This document shows, piece after piece, positions 1 through 12,700 of a DNA stretch of 64,000 nucleotides. Numbering within the stretch: the first letter of the stretch is position 1; the number at the start of each line of letters is the position of its first letter. A program made the translations under genes and the position numbers. The DNA comes from Paragordius varius (taxonomy: Eukaryota; Nematomorpha). The stretch is from positions 2,480,001 to 2,544,000 of the forward strand of contig OZ176055.1 in assembly GCA_964247055.1 (NCBI GenBank), read 5' to 3'. Under the pieces are notes generated by a model. It saw only the letters and a list, made by a program, of their open reading frames with translations. It was not told where the DNA came from and did no database searches.

Positions 1-597
1 AATCTGCTGTCTTATTTAATGAGGATAATTCCCATGGAATGAAACGCACGGAAGTTGTTTGTAAAAATGTAAGTATCAAGTATATAACCTCTTTTGTGGT
101 TTTTCAAAGTTAGCGTAACTTTTGTGATTAGATTTTTTTATTTTTTGACCAAACTAAGCATTTTTTTAGCGAAGTACAACTCTTATTTTTTAAAAATAAT
201 TAAACTGTAGTCACCTATCTTAATTGTTATTTAGTATTTTCTTATTTTTTGAATTATTTAAACTTTAAATCTAAATTAGGTTAATGCTATTTTATAGCAC
301 AATTTTATATTATGCATATTAATAAATAGAATTTCATAAAAGATCTCGATATCCCTTTATTTATTATGAATGTTAAAACATTTTTAAGGCTTTTAAATTA
401 TTTTTTACCAAAGTTTTAGTCAATTATAATTAAGTGTCTTTAATATAAAAAATAATACATTTTTAATGACTTTTATCATAAATTTATAGTGTGGTTCTCA
501 TCTTGGACATATTTTTAATGATGGACCAACAGATACCGGAATGCGGTATTGCATCAACAGTGCGTGTCTTAAATTTTCGGACAAAAAAGAAAAATGA
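1..597 (+). CDS. MSRB: Methionine-R-sulfoxide reductase B, C-terminal two exons
   Basis: Repairs methionine-R-sulfoxide in proteins. Two exons are visible. Exon 1-68 is open at the window edge and ends before gtaagt, reading ..[13 protein letters not shown]. Exon 490-597 follows a tttatag acceptor, reads [27 protein letters not shown] and stops at TGA (595-597). The joined C-K-N-C-G-S-H-L-G-H-x-F is the second CxxC zinc pair plus the family signature, and RYCINSA carries the catalytic Cys (Cys, not selenocysteine). Phase is 0 across the 421 nt intron. The N-terminal half, including the first CxxC, lies left of the window. It converges on the M13-like gene, which ends at 1300. Identification is strong because the motifs are nearly invariant. 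Confidence 0.93.
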
Positions 598-1299
598 ATT
601 CATAGGGTCGACAATTAGTTTAACGAAAATACATATGCTTATATTGACAACTAAATTGGATTAAATTATGCAATATATATTAAAATTTATATACATAGAC
701 CTTATTGTAGATGTACACAAATTTAAATTTGGCAAATTTATATCTTTACTCTAAATAAATTTCGTTAAATTATTTAATTTTTGTACGATAATTGGATGCC
801 TTTTAATTTAGGTTTTAGGAAATCTTGGATTAAGAAATATATATCTTTAAATATTTCGGGAAATTTGGAGATTTACAAAAATAGCGTCATGGCTAATAAC
901 GAAAGATCAAGATACAAAATAATTTTTTAATTTTAAATCATGAAGAATATAACTCAAAATTTTTTTAGATTTGTATGCATCTTTGTTGCTAATTTTACAT
1001 ATAAAACCCTTGATAAAATTTCTCTTGAAAATACCCAATCAATAGCTTAATTGCACTTGAAAAATTTGTATAGATACAAAAAAACATGTTTGTAACATTT
1101 TATTCACTTGGATTACTAGTTTTTCAAAATTTTTTAACCAATTTTTAAAATAATTTCTAAGTTAGCCAAAATGTGATTAAAAATCAATATTATATTTAAA
1201 AAAATATAAAGGATGCTCAGTATTTATTTAAACTAATTGTCTACTATAAAAATTAAACATATATTGTATCAAACAATATATATATAAGAATCAATTAAG
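598..1299. other. Convergent intergenic gap
   Basis: This 700 bp gap lies between the MsrB stop and the stop of the opposing M13-like gene. It is AT-rich and would hold both 3' ends. I see no further gene or repeat that I can support. Confidence 0.5.
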
Positions 1300-4200
1300 T
1301 TAATATGTCATTTCACACTTTTCAACTGAAATATGGAGAGGTTTGCATGAAAACTCCTTACCCACAATCTTCATTGATCCAAGCACCATGGCTAAACTTT
1401 CTTTTAATGGCTCACTAAGCTTGAATGGACTGTTATTGTCACAATATCTCTTGTAATAAAATGCATATGAACATACATAAATTAAAAGTAGAATTGCTAT
1501 ACGTTTAAACTTTCAGATGTGTTACTGACACATTTATATATACTTTTCGTTTTACTAGAGATACTGTTTAGTGAAAGTTTAATATTTTTATACATGGTTT
1601 GTAAAATTAGGGCATACACTCCGGATTAATAAACATACAGTGTGCATTTTGGTTCTTTCACTATATTAGGGCAATTTGCAACACAGTAGTGTAGAGAAAA
1701 AACGACAAAATGTTAAATAAACAATTTTTTTGATCTTTTTTCCTTACACTCCTGTGTTGGAAATGGCCCATGAAATAATCAACCATTAAAATGCATACTG
1801 TATTTCAAATTTATGTTACCAACCAAAACATAAAGCGAAAATTATTTTCGCACCGGTTCCATTGTTTCTTGGTCAGAGGGCGGTTATATCAGTTATAACC
1901 GATAATCCAATTTTTCTAATGAATGTTAGCCTTAAAAACCAAGGTATACGCCAAAAAAATTTATTGTATGCCACTTATCGTTTAAAAGTTAATATATGTC
2001 GATTTAAAAGTTAACATTGTATTTGAAGGTATAGATTATAAAAATAATATTTCTTTCTCGTGATTCATTTGATTTTTTGCTTATTGCGAAAAATTGGAAT
2101 TATTATGGGAATGCATAAAAGTACTGCAATCGGTTTTGATTTATCAATTTCCCCTAGTGTTTCTCTGCTATTTTTTTACTGGTCAATCCTTTAAAAATAT
2201 TTTTTTCTCATATTCCACTGTATCATTGGAATTAAAGATTTTTTACCCGAAAACCATTCAAATTTTTACATGCTACAATTATTTTAAATTAATTATTTCT
2301 ATATAGCAATGTAAATATGGGTTTACATCCTCTATATGGGTAGTATCAATACAATGATATATGAAGCAAGTTTAATTAAAAGATGGTTTATTTTAAACCA
2401 GAAACACATGTCAAAAAATGAATGTTAAACACATAATTAAGCGTAATTTAAAGGAGAAAAGTAGCATTAAACTACGGATTTTGATCGTTTTTATTGCAAA
2501 AAATAAAATTAATAATTTTAATTTTTGTACTACTTCACTTACATTTAGTATCTGTTTTAATCCAGATTTTGTCTTTCAGTCCCAATATTTTTAGTAGCCA
2601 TCTATATATATATATATGATCATAAATATTGTATTATTAATCAAGCTTATCATTAATAAAAATTTTATATATAGTAGCGTATGGCATAAAACAATGTTAG
2701 TCGATAATAGAATAAAAAAATGTTTATTTTAAAAACAACCCTAGTTCCACAAACTAGGGTTGTGCATTTGACTGCTTTTTCGAAAAAGTCCGGTCGGTCC
2801 ATGGTCATGACCACGGTCATGATCACTTTACTTATTTAAATACCATGTAATATTAAATTGTGAAAATAATGTTTGAACGACACTGGCGTTTTACTTGTCA
2901 TGTTTTTTCTTAAAAGTTTATATTTACAATATTTTCAATCAATAATCAAGAGAAAATTAATTTTGTCACATTCTTGTGACCTTCTTAATCTTCAAATTCA
3001 TAGCTTTTTTGGATCTTTCAAAAAAAATAAAACCTAATTTGTTTTACACTTTCTTTCATCATTGAAATATCCAATTATAAAATGTTTTTGCATTTTATTG
3101 GTTCATATATTATATATTTATATATATATATATATATATATAGATTAATCGCATGTTTTGCAAAATGCTTGATTGTTTTCAAAATAACTGGATATCCAAA
3201 TGCTAATGTTATAAGGATGCATGTTTAACAAATTTATATTGTTAAATAAGCTATCTAAATATTTAATTTATATTTTTTCAAAAGTAAATTAAAAAGCCAT
3301 GAAGTCTTACTATCTTCCTTAATTTACCAGCATTTTTTTACAAAAAACAGCTGTTTTTTAAATGACCATGGTCAAAAAATAAATAGTCACTGACCGGGTC
3401 ATGACTTGGTCAGCACAACCCTAGCACAAACACATATCCATATTACCCCATGGTTTTTCAAAAAAAAATTTAATCTTTTATTAAACTTTCTTTTATGCCA
3501 TATGTATACAACAAAAGTAACATTAATTTATTTACATTGGCTGATTTTATGGCTCGTTGTATCAGATCAATATTTCGGAATGTATCATTACATTCAATAT
3601 CTGGATAAATAAAAACCATTTAAAAATTTAAAAATATTTTTGAGCAAAAAATTACAGCGGCTTACTCTTCATAGGTAACAGTTCCAAGCCACAAGTTATT
3701 GCTAAATTAATGGTATATATATATATATATATATATACCATTTACACTTCAAAATTCACCCTTAAATTCAAATTCGTCCTAAAAATAAAATGTGATTGGG
3801 TCTAATATAATTTGTCATTAATATGATTATTTCTTTATGGTATGGTCGATTATTTTTTCAATATTATGGTAATATTAACGAAATTTCATTTTTAAAAATA
3901 TAAAAAATATAAGTAGTTTTTTATTCGAAAACACTTAGTTTATTTAAGGATGATTTTGATTTGTTCAAGGGTGAATAAATTGTTCAAGGAATTTGAATGT
4001 ACATGGTATATATAAAGTAAAAGATCAAATCATGCGAACAAACGTAAAATAATTTTTTTTCTAAAAAATAACCATATTTTAAAAATTGTTTTTTTAATAT
4101 TACTTATCGTTTGGGTCGAACAAACAAGGAAATAGGGATGTAAATTGTTTTTGATTATATCATTTATATTGTAGTTATATAGTTTACATAAAAACATAAA

Positions 4201-7200
4201 AAATGTGTAGCAAGTAGTCTTTTAAATAAAACATTTGTCTTTATGTTTTTACATTTTGTCTGTATAATAAATATGTTTTTCTCAAAACAAACAAATAAAT
4301 TCAACTTACATGAAAGTTGAATTAAATCCAAAGTTTATTATTGGCAAGAGGCTATAAAAATAAATATTCAAATTATTACAATATATAGGTATAAATATCG
4401 CTGAAAATATTTTTAATGATACATAAGTATGGGGTGAACCTGAATTAAATATATTATAACAATATGATTTTAATTCGAAAATGATTTTATAAAAAAGCGG
4501 TTTTCATTTATGGGAGTTAGTATTAGTACCCGGTCTTATATTGGTTAAATTAACCAATTTGCTTTAAAGTTTCAAATATTTAATTAAAAATCACGAAAAA
4601 AAATATATTATACTCAACATCTGCTTGGTTGGTATATTTTTCAGTTGGGGTGTTTATTAAATCATATATGTTAGATAAAAAGCTTTGTGCATCAGGTTGT
4701 GGATTTATCTGCATATTTGTAATCATTATTATTGTGTAGAGCAATATTCTCATAAAACATTAAAAAATTAATTGTCGTTTAATCTAAGTAGTTGAAATTT
4801 ACTCAATTAATGACATTCAAAATTAATATTTAAACGGCTAACAGAAACTTCATTACATTTTTGTTTTTTTGCACATATGACATTGGGTAATTTTGCACCA
4901 GCGCTTTATCTTGACTACTGTATTTATAGTTGTCTTAGTTAAATTTTATTAACAAACATTTTTTTCCCGTTTAAAAAATTTTATATTACTTCTATAATCT
5001 TAAATTATGGCAGCCCTAAAACATTGAAATAAACAGCTGATTTTAAAATCACCTAGAAATGTTTGCTGGTAAAATATAACCTGAAAGCTTTTTTAAGTTA
5101 ATTATTTTCATTTTACTAGCCCGTTGTCTTAGCAATCGAAAAAATTTAAGGAAAAAAATGTCGGCGAAAAAATTTGATTTGAAATGATGTTTTCTTACAT
5201 TTTGTAAAAAATATTAAAAGCATGCGCCTAAAAAAGAAAGCATATTTTAAACTTGGCCATATAATTGTTTAAGTTTTTAATCGCACTGGGATATGAAACT
5301 ACCCAGGTAAATTAGTACCCTTTTCTATCATATTTATTTTTTTCGAGATCGAATGCGACGGCATATAATAACAAATCTAAAAATTGAATTCTGTGTGTTA
5401 TACATTTGCACTATATAAATTAGTGAACCATGGTTATAAAAAATATTACATAATAAATATTAGACATAATCATCATTCTATCATTTGGTAACTATTAAAG
5501 GACCATTTTCCCTTTTAATCGATTAAAACCAATCAATAAATCCAGATGGTATAATATAACAATATTGAATATATTTTACTGCTTTTACAATAAAAAATTC
5601 GTAAATAGAACGGAAAAATATGCTTTATTTGAAATTTATAAATATCTTTTATTCCAAAAATAAACCTATAAAGCACGCAAATATTTCATAAAAGTTATTA
5701 TGTCTTCCATGATACAAACGCTGTTGTAACTTAATGCGCTAAAATTCTAATTTTATCAAAACTATCATTATAATAGGTAAACGCCCATCCCATATATTAT
5801 TAACAGGTCACCCCGTTTTTTAAAAATAGGGGTGCTATTTATGTTGAAAAATTCATAATCAAGGTTAGAGAGGAGCAGCATACTGTATGTGTCTTCAAAC
5901 ATTATAAATTAAAAATATAAAATATAATACCAATTCTATAGCTTGGTGTGGTGGAACAAACATATTTGACAAAGTTTCTTTAAGCTAAAAAGTATGATAA
6001 ATATTTATTTTAGATACAGTTTATTATACCGATGTGTTTAGTTTGTCATATAGTTTTTCCAGCTGATTGGCATCAATATATTCCTTTGTTAGACTTGTAA
6101 GCTAAGTTAAACAAAAATTTAAAATTAAATCCATCAATTTACTGTAAAAATTAAAATTATATGGACAAAACGTAAAAATTAGAAAACCATTTTATCTAAA
6201 AAGCAACCATACTTTTTTAAATGATTTTTTTTCTACATAAATTACTAAATTAACAATTTCAAATTATACAATTAAGTGTATTAACTATTTACATCCCTAT
6301 TCTTTGAATCCAAATTATATATATTTAAAATCAATAAGACCTATAATTGTATTTAGGATAAATATTTGTCTTTTAGCTTTTATGTTTTGTCCTTTACTGT
6401 TATGGTCAGTTTATTATTGTTAATGATACCTTGTCGAAATTTGAATGGATCGAATTAATTATTAGATATGTATCTAACTCCACTTGTTCGGATAGGAGCA
6501 TATTAACGCACCTTGCCCTTAGGTTTGTGGAATTGAAATATTTTTGATCATCAATTAATGTTGATTGATGATCCATCCAAGATGGAGCTACATATGGCGC
6601 TAATTCGTTAGCCGTGTACAAGATCAAAAAATCTTTCAACATTCTATCCATAGTAAAAATTGAAATTATACGGACAAACGTAAAAATGAAAAGACAAATC
6701 TTTTTATCATAAGTCAACCATACTTTTTAAACCTTAATCATATATAATCCTTTAATAATATCGTAAATATATAATTGATTTTGTTACCAATTTTCATCTC
6801 TATTTTGTACTTTTTAGTTTAAGACAATTAGTTATATTTTAAAATTTAAAATTTTTCACTTTTTGTCCGTATAGAGGCTGGGGGGGATAGGGGAACTCAT
6901 ACAACGGGGGCCATAGTTAAAGAGGCGCCGGATTTTAAATTTTTTTATTTTTTTTAAAAAAATAGGTATTTAAAATGTATTATTTAGATATAAAAAAATC
7001 ACCCTTTTATGAAAGGTCATGTCCACGGTTTGAATTTTGAATTAATTTTTAAAATGCAAGGGGTTGCATGGAAGGGGAGGGGAGCCTGAAACGCAAGCTA
7101 TGCCGCTGCCGTATAATTTCAATTTTTACTAGATACCCTTCGTCACAATGAATTAAACTATACAATTTCCCGTTTTTAAAATAAATTCTTATTTGTCCAT

Positions 7201-8306
7201 TACTTTTTACTGTTTGAATAAAGGTTTCAAAATTTTTAAATGCATTTGCAAAATTGTTAAGTATAATTAATGCCTTTCAATCAGATTTAACACATAATTA
7301 ACATATCGGTTATGGCTTTATTTCAACATCTAACCATTAATAAAGGCAGGGAGCTGTTTAATTTACAGTCTTAAGCAGTTATTGAAAGCCGAACCACATG
7401 TAACCAGATAAAAGCAAATTTGACCAATTGTTTTGATTTTATAATGCTGTTGATAATGTAGATAATTATCAAATTTTAAAATTATATTTTTGGGCAGATT
7501 ATGACATGTTTAAAATTTTAACAGTTCTTACCAAATTACAGTTGCTTTAAGATAAGTTTAAGAGGGATTTTTAAAACATAATACGTTGTATTTTTTAGGA
7601 AGTAGGATCCAATAAAAGTGCCATATTCTTCAGTAAACTTGGAATTGTAATCAAAATATTTTATCCTATCCGCGCACACGAAACCATGTTTTTGCCAATT
7701 TTTTCTCATTACAGAATAGGCAATTTTCTGAATGCAAAAAATCAATAAATATATCAATGATAACACCCACATACTATGGATGGAAAATATCATAAATTAT
7801 TTTAATTAATTATAAGAAAAATGTGTCTTCAGAGCGGTCAAAAAAAATATTATGATAAAATATATATTTGAGATAAAAATTATAATGCTAATGATAGGTT
7901 TTGAGCTAGATACTTTTTAAAAAATAATTACATGTGCTAATTGCTTTGTATCAAAAAGTTGTTAATGCAAACTAGCTTAAAATAATTTTAATGAAGATGT
8001 TTTATATTCCAAACAATATTAAAATGTATCATTTACATTGAAGAAAAAACCAACATTTATATATCTTTTAGATGTGCTAAATCTCATCCTCCCAAATTGA
8101 ATATAAATTTTATTTGTTAAATATGTTTATAGAAATGTATTTTGATTATTTTTGTGAAATAAATTATATCATCTCAAAAAATTTTTATTTTGCATATTGT
8201 ATCCGTTAATTCGATTTTTTATACTGAAACATTGAGCTTGAAATGGAAACGTTTTGTTAATGACTCGTAAGCCCTAAAACCAAAACACCGTAAATATTTA
8301 ATTCAT

Positions 8307-8372
<66 letters not shown>

Positions 8373-11208
8373 GTATAATCAAGATATTCTTTTGGGTAAA
8401 TTATTTGTGTAAATTCTCACCTTATAAATCAACTTTGGATCATTAATTTTGGCTTCCTATATAAAAGAAAATATATATAAACAAATTAAATCAAAATATA
8501 TAAATTATTTAAAAATGCATCATAATTAAATTTATAGATCCTTAATTATAATAAAATAATAATACTTTCTCCCAATCATCTATGAAGCTTATATCAGTAC
8601 AATTTACGTCACCTTTGGGGTTCATATCAAGCGTTATCTAGAATTAAAAAATAATATGAATTTATAATTTTTCTGAAAAAATGAAGTAAAACCTTTTTTA
8701 TGCGTACTTTATATAAGAGTTTACTCTTTTTACACAAATTTAATTTTTACCCACATCATTAATAATTTTATATCCAATAAAATTTTTTGTGATATTTTAA
8801 AATTTTTTATAAAATATATTTTTGCACATGTCTGAAACAGTCGTTTTAAATCCTTAGTTATAATGGGGGGGAATTTAACCCACAAGATTTTTTTTTACGT
8901 TTTAATGCCAACCAATAATAGGAGATAATATTTTAAAATTTAAAATTAAGACTATTTCAGTTTCTTGTGCAATCCAATGTACCTCATAAAATGAGATTTA
9001 ACTATACTTACCAGCAAAATTCTTAACCATATTTATAAATATAAAGTATATACGTTTTCTGCTGAATCTTTGGCCATATTTGTGAACATTTCTTTCATAG
9101 CTGGCCAATTCTCTTTCATACCACCCATTTCGTAAAACAAACGTTCCATCATTTTGATTTCTCTTTCCATTTTCACTTTATCAATAGCTATGTAGAGATC
9201 CAACATCCCTGCACTTTTAATTATCAACTCTGAAGCGTTTGACTGTGTTGTTGTATTAACTTTTTCAGAGTAATCAAACACTATCGGAGCGACTAGAAAG
9301 TTATCACTCATTATCTCAACAATTATATCAGCATCTTTCGACTCAAAATTTTCTCCGTTAACATAGGGTTTTTTACTAAACGATCCATACTTGCTCGTTA
9401 TGCCTTGAATTATTTGAATGGCGAAAGTATCGTTTTTACTTTCTATAGCACCATGATAAGCTTTACAGGATTCATATATGTCTTTAATATTTTGAGCATA
9501 TTGATTGTTGGGTATTGGCTCTTTTTCTTATATTTACAGTGTTATATAAATTATCAAGACTGAAAAAGTAAATTGGAACACATGATATTACATTTTAGAA
9601 AACATGAATAAAAATTAGCTTTAAACTAGGGTTAGGAATTTGACTGCTTTTTCAAAAAAGTCCGGTCAGATTCAGTCAGACGATGGCCATGATCACGTCA
9701 TGATCACTTTACTTATTTAAATACCATGCTATATTGTGAAAATAGAACGACAATTGCGTTTTACTAATCTCATGTTTTTTCTTAAAAGTTTATATTTTAC
9801 AGTTAATATTTACAATATTTTCAATCGAATTCAATCAAGAATTTTATTTTAAAATAAATTTTGCCACATTTTTGTGGCTTTCTTAATTTTCAAATTCATA
9901 GCTTTTAATATTGGATATTTCAAATAAAATTTTATCTAATTTGTTTTACACTTTCTTTCATCATTGAAATATCCAATTAAAATGTTTTTGCATTTTATTG
10001 GTTCATATATATATAGAATAATCGCATGTTTTGCAAAATGCTTGTTTGTTTTTCAAAATAACTGGATATGCTAAATGCTAATGTTATAAGGATGCATGTC
10101 ATGTATAACAATTATATATTGTTAGATAAGCATATTTAAATATTTAATTCATATTTTTTAAAAGTAAATTAAAATGAAGTCTTTTTATCTTTCTTCCATT
10201 ACCAGAAATTATTTTTAAAACAGCTGTTTTTTAAATGACCATGGTCATAAAATAAATAGTCACTGACCTACCGGGTCATGACTTGGTCAGCACAACCCTA
10301 CTTTAAATTTATATTAGTTTAATACATTTTATTTTTTTATGTTATATTTCTAGGACAATCATTCAACAATAATTTTATTTAGAGGCACTGAGGCTCTGAT
10401 ATAAAAAATCTAAGCGTGATAAAAGCAAAAACGGGAAAATTAATTTTCAATTTTCGCTACCTTTTGAAATATTAAAAATCGTTTTCATTTATACCAAACA
10501 TTTTTTAATCCCAAAATATATATTATAATTGATATATAAAGCGTTGATAGAGTTTTCGGAAAAATACTGTATGCAATAATTATATAAAAAATTATATATT
10601 GATGTCACAATTTTGGCATCATGCAATTTTTAGATATAGTTAACAGAAATGAGGAGTCAAAATCATGGTTATTTTGTCGTGAAATATATATATTTGTTTA
10701 TTTAAAAATAATTTTTAATAAATCAATTATTTTTATAACAATTAACTATAAGTTTGAAAGCCGATTGTTGATATGTTAAGGATCACATAATCTGAAATGG
10801 GCCTACCGTTTATATAAAAAATTTATTCCGTTTTATCGAAATCTACATGCAAATTTAAATCAATAGGTTAATCTTGAATCCATGGATTGATTGTTAATAA
10901 ATTTAAATATATTAACTTATAATCACAGCATCGCAATCTTAATTTTTAAGGAGGTAAAATGATACCTAGTTGTTGGATGTACATTTGGTAATCAAGTGGA
11001 AGTTGCCCAGATTTTAATTGTGAAACATCATTGCAATAATTTTCGATAGCATCTTTGCAGTATAGCTCTAATATTTTAAATTACAGTTTTTCTTGTTAAA
11101 TTTTAACGATATAAAATAAGACTTACCTTTGGAAACTTTAGCGTCCAAAAAATCAGGAATTGATCCTGAAAACACAATCAGGATGGATAAAAACATAGTA
11201 AGTTGCAT
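1300..11208 (-). CDS. Secreted M13 (neprilysin)-family-like protein, multi-exon
   Basis: Eight exons chain with matching phase: 11208-11127, 11067-10966, 9526-9054, 8637-8566, 8456-8421, 7727-7585, 6643-6512, 6093-6030 (1104 nt, 368 aa). A probable last exon is 1449-1300. The start ATG opens a signal peptide (MQLTMFLSILIVFSG). The family resemblance is local: IKDIYESCKAYHG resembles the N-domain Y-x-S-C block, APSWMDHQST the WMD-x-x-T block, EYIDANQLEKLYDKL the PD..L...Y.gL block, and the end FSCKPLHISVEKCEMTY the F-x-C...EKKC-x-V-W tail. M13 enzymes run to about 700 aa, so 200-250 aa with HExxH and ExxxD should lie between 6030 and 1449. I found no such exon there by eye. The final exon could belong elsewhere. 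It could be a catalytically dead or very divergent homologue. Confidence 0.5.
1669..1769. mobile_element. Small ~100 bp MITE, family E copy 1
   Basis: The ends are GGGCAATTTGCAACACAGTA and, inverted, GGGCCATTTCCAACACAG. The centre is T-rich. A second copy sits at 46638-46739 with the same termini. No coding capacity. It lies in the large M13-like intron. Confidence 0.6.
2755..3423. mobile_element. Non-autonomous hAT-like transposon, family C copy 1
   Basis: About 670 bp with terminal inverted repeats TAGGGTTGTGC..GCACAACCCTA. The 8 bp flanks are ccacaaac on the left and gcacaaac on the right, 7 of 8 identical, as expected for a hAT-type target duplication. The subterminal region is rich in GGTCATGACC-like palindromes. 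It contains an (AT)n run near 3120. No transposase reading frame. It is closely similar over its length to 9627-10300. Confidence 0.7.
3735..4008. mobile_element. MITE, family D copy 1
   Basis: The terminal repeat starts ATACCATTTACACTTCAAA and is followed by repeated TTCACCCTTGAA-like subterminal motifs. The same motifs appear inverted at the right end (TTCAAGGGTGAA..ATGGTATAT). Flanked by (TA)n. Other copies lie at 45641, 51401, 52173 and 59946. Confidence 0.65.
4012..4275. mobile_element. MITE, family A copy 1 (diverged)
   Basis: The ends resemble the family A termini (gcgaacaaacgtaaaat on the left, tttttacattttgtctgtat on the right). The middle carries the ACTTATCGTTTGGGT motif shared with the copy at 61520-61640. 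Confidence 0.5.
4940..5190. repeat. Dispersed repeat, family H
   Basis: This segment has GCTGGTAAAATATAACCTGAA near its centre and a cgaaaaaatttaaggaaaaaaatg end. Similar blocks occur near 11800-12060 and 12240-12480. Termini are not clear, so the type of element is unknown. Confidence 0.35.
6142..6410. mobile_element. MITE, family A copy 2
   Basis: The left end CTGTAAAAATTAAAATTAT is followed by ggacaaaacgtaaaaat, and the right end carries the inverted tttgtcc..tttactg. It sits in the intron directly downstream of the M13-like exon at 6643-6512. Confidence 0.6.
6651..7135. mobile_element. MITE, family A copy 3, split by a ~217 bp insertion
   Basis: Left end tagtaaaaattgaaattat (6651) and right end ataatttcaatttttacta (to about 7133). 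It is interrupted from about 6884 to 7107 by a GC-richer segment starting gaggctggggggg. The segment is flanked on both sides by ccgtata, a 7 bp apparent target duplication. The left end lies 8 nt upstream of the M13-like exon at 6643. Confidence 0.6.
8311..8377. repeat. (AT)n microsatellite
   Basis: About 65 bp of alternating AT with two TGTA interruptions, in an intron of the M13-like gene. Confidence 0.95.
9627..10300. mobile_element. Non-autonomous hAT-like transposon, family C copy 2
   Basis: Same internal sequence as 2755-3423, with ends TAGGGTTAGG..CACAACCCTA. The 8 bp flanks ctttaaac and ctttaaat differ at one base, supporting insertion with an 8 bp duplication. It lies in the intron between M13-like exons 2 and 3. 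Confidence 0.72.
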
Positions 11209-12700
11209 ATTAAGAATAAATTTATAAAAATAAAAATTTATATTAAAACACTTTCTCTGGAGCTATATTATATATCACAAGTCTACTATACAACGTCATT
11301 TCACATCCTTATCTAGTCTTCTTTTTTGTCCAAAATCTCTGATAATATAATTGTAAAAAATTTGGATTTTAAGAATTATTATGATATTAACGCTAAATAA
11401 TTAAAAAACTAAAACAACAGGGAACATGGTAGATTATTGTATAATCTTTAGTGAATATAGCTTACGCATGTAATAAATTATGTTGAAATTTTTTTTAAAA
11501 AAAGGGCCTTTGGCCTTTTGTATCATTATATTAAATCATTTAGTTTCTGAAAACTCGTTTATAAATATTATATAAATTGTTTTAGGTGGAAGTGATGTGC
11601 TTAAATTTGGATGGATGTCATAAAATTTGTAAGACATGTTATTGCATGAGACTTATTTTCGAAAAAATATGCTACAATAGAATTGAAAAAATTCCTATAA
11701 TATCACCTAAAAAATTATTTATAATAAAGTTACCTAGAATACTGACTGCAAAAATCTTTGTAACATAAAATTACTTGTTTGTAAACTCTATTACACACTC
11801 TAGAGTTTTGCATCGAAAAATTTTAACTTGTTAATATTGTAAAGTTGTAAATAATTTTTAATGCAATTTTTATCATATATGAGACAAAAGGCTTTATTTT
11901 TTACAGTTTTTCAATTTCTATTGTTTTATATTGTGATAGATCCAAAACTCGATTAAACAAACAGCTAATTTAATGAGACATATCGATATTTTCAATCTAA
12001 TTTAATTAATTTCCATAATTTATATTTCTATTATCCTAATTTTTGAAAATAAAGAAAAAAATGGCGATAAAAAGTTTGGGATGTGTTTAATTTTAAGTTT
12101 TTTAAAATTTATTAACACTTCACATTTTCACACTTTTGTCCTTGATAACATATTGAGGTTATATCTAAGAGCTAGTCTTATAATTGAATTATTGTTTCAA
12201 AGTTATTTTAGTTGAAATTTAATTATCAAAAATTTTCTCCTGTAATAGATGTAAAATATTTTTTACAGTTTTGTAATTAGAATCTATGGGACAGCACCTA
12301 ACATCATTTGAATATATAGGTCATAATTGAGTAATATCAAATTTTTCCTGGTAAAATATAATCTAAATGATTAAAATTAATCATATTTTCTAACCATAAT
12401 ATACATTTGCCTATTGTGTAAGCGATTTGAAAAAATCCAAGAAAAACAATGGAGGCCAAAAAGATTAAAATGATGATTTACATTTATTTTTCGGTATTAT
12501 GGGCTAAAAAAACTTATTTTTTAATTCGTCTTAATACCTTAATCACTTTTTAAGATATATAAAGTTTAAATGGCTCTCTGATATTAACCCCATGTTTATG
12601 TGAATTGTGAAAAATGCATTTTTTTAATTTGGTCCAATATCTGTGCTTTTTAAAATATAAAATAACAAGATATAATAACCCCAAAAGATATTTAAGTCCT
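11209..12700. other. Gap upstream of the M13-like gene
   Basis: AT-rich. Two blocks of dispersed repeat family H (about 11800-12060 and 12240-12480) are the only structure I can point to. Short open stretches such as 11586-11768 lack splice logic or recognisable sequence. Confidence 0.4.

Noticed and set aside
4621-4720. Open piece on the minus strand (INPQPDAQSFLSNIYDLINT) considered as an M13-like exon
   Set aside because: The donor (gttgag) is poor and the sequence does not fit the missing part of the family.
5800-5910. Open piece on the minus strand (FEDTYSMLLLSNLDYEFFNI) considered as the next M13-like exon
   Set aside because: Attractive composition, but no acceptor gives the phase required after the exon ending at 6030.
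11586-11768. 60-codon Cys-containing open frame
   Set aside because: No family match, no partner exon, and its composition is like surrounding AT-rich DNA.
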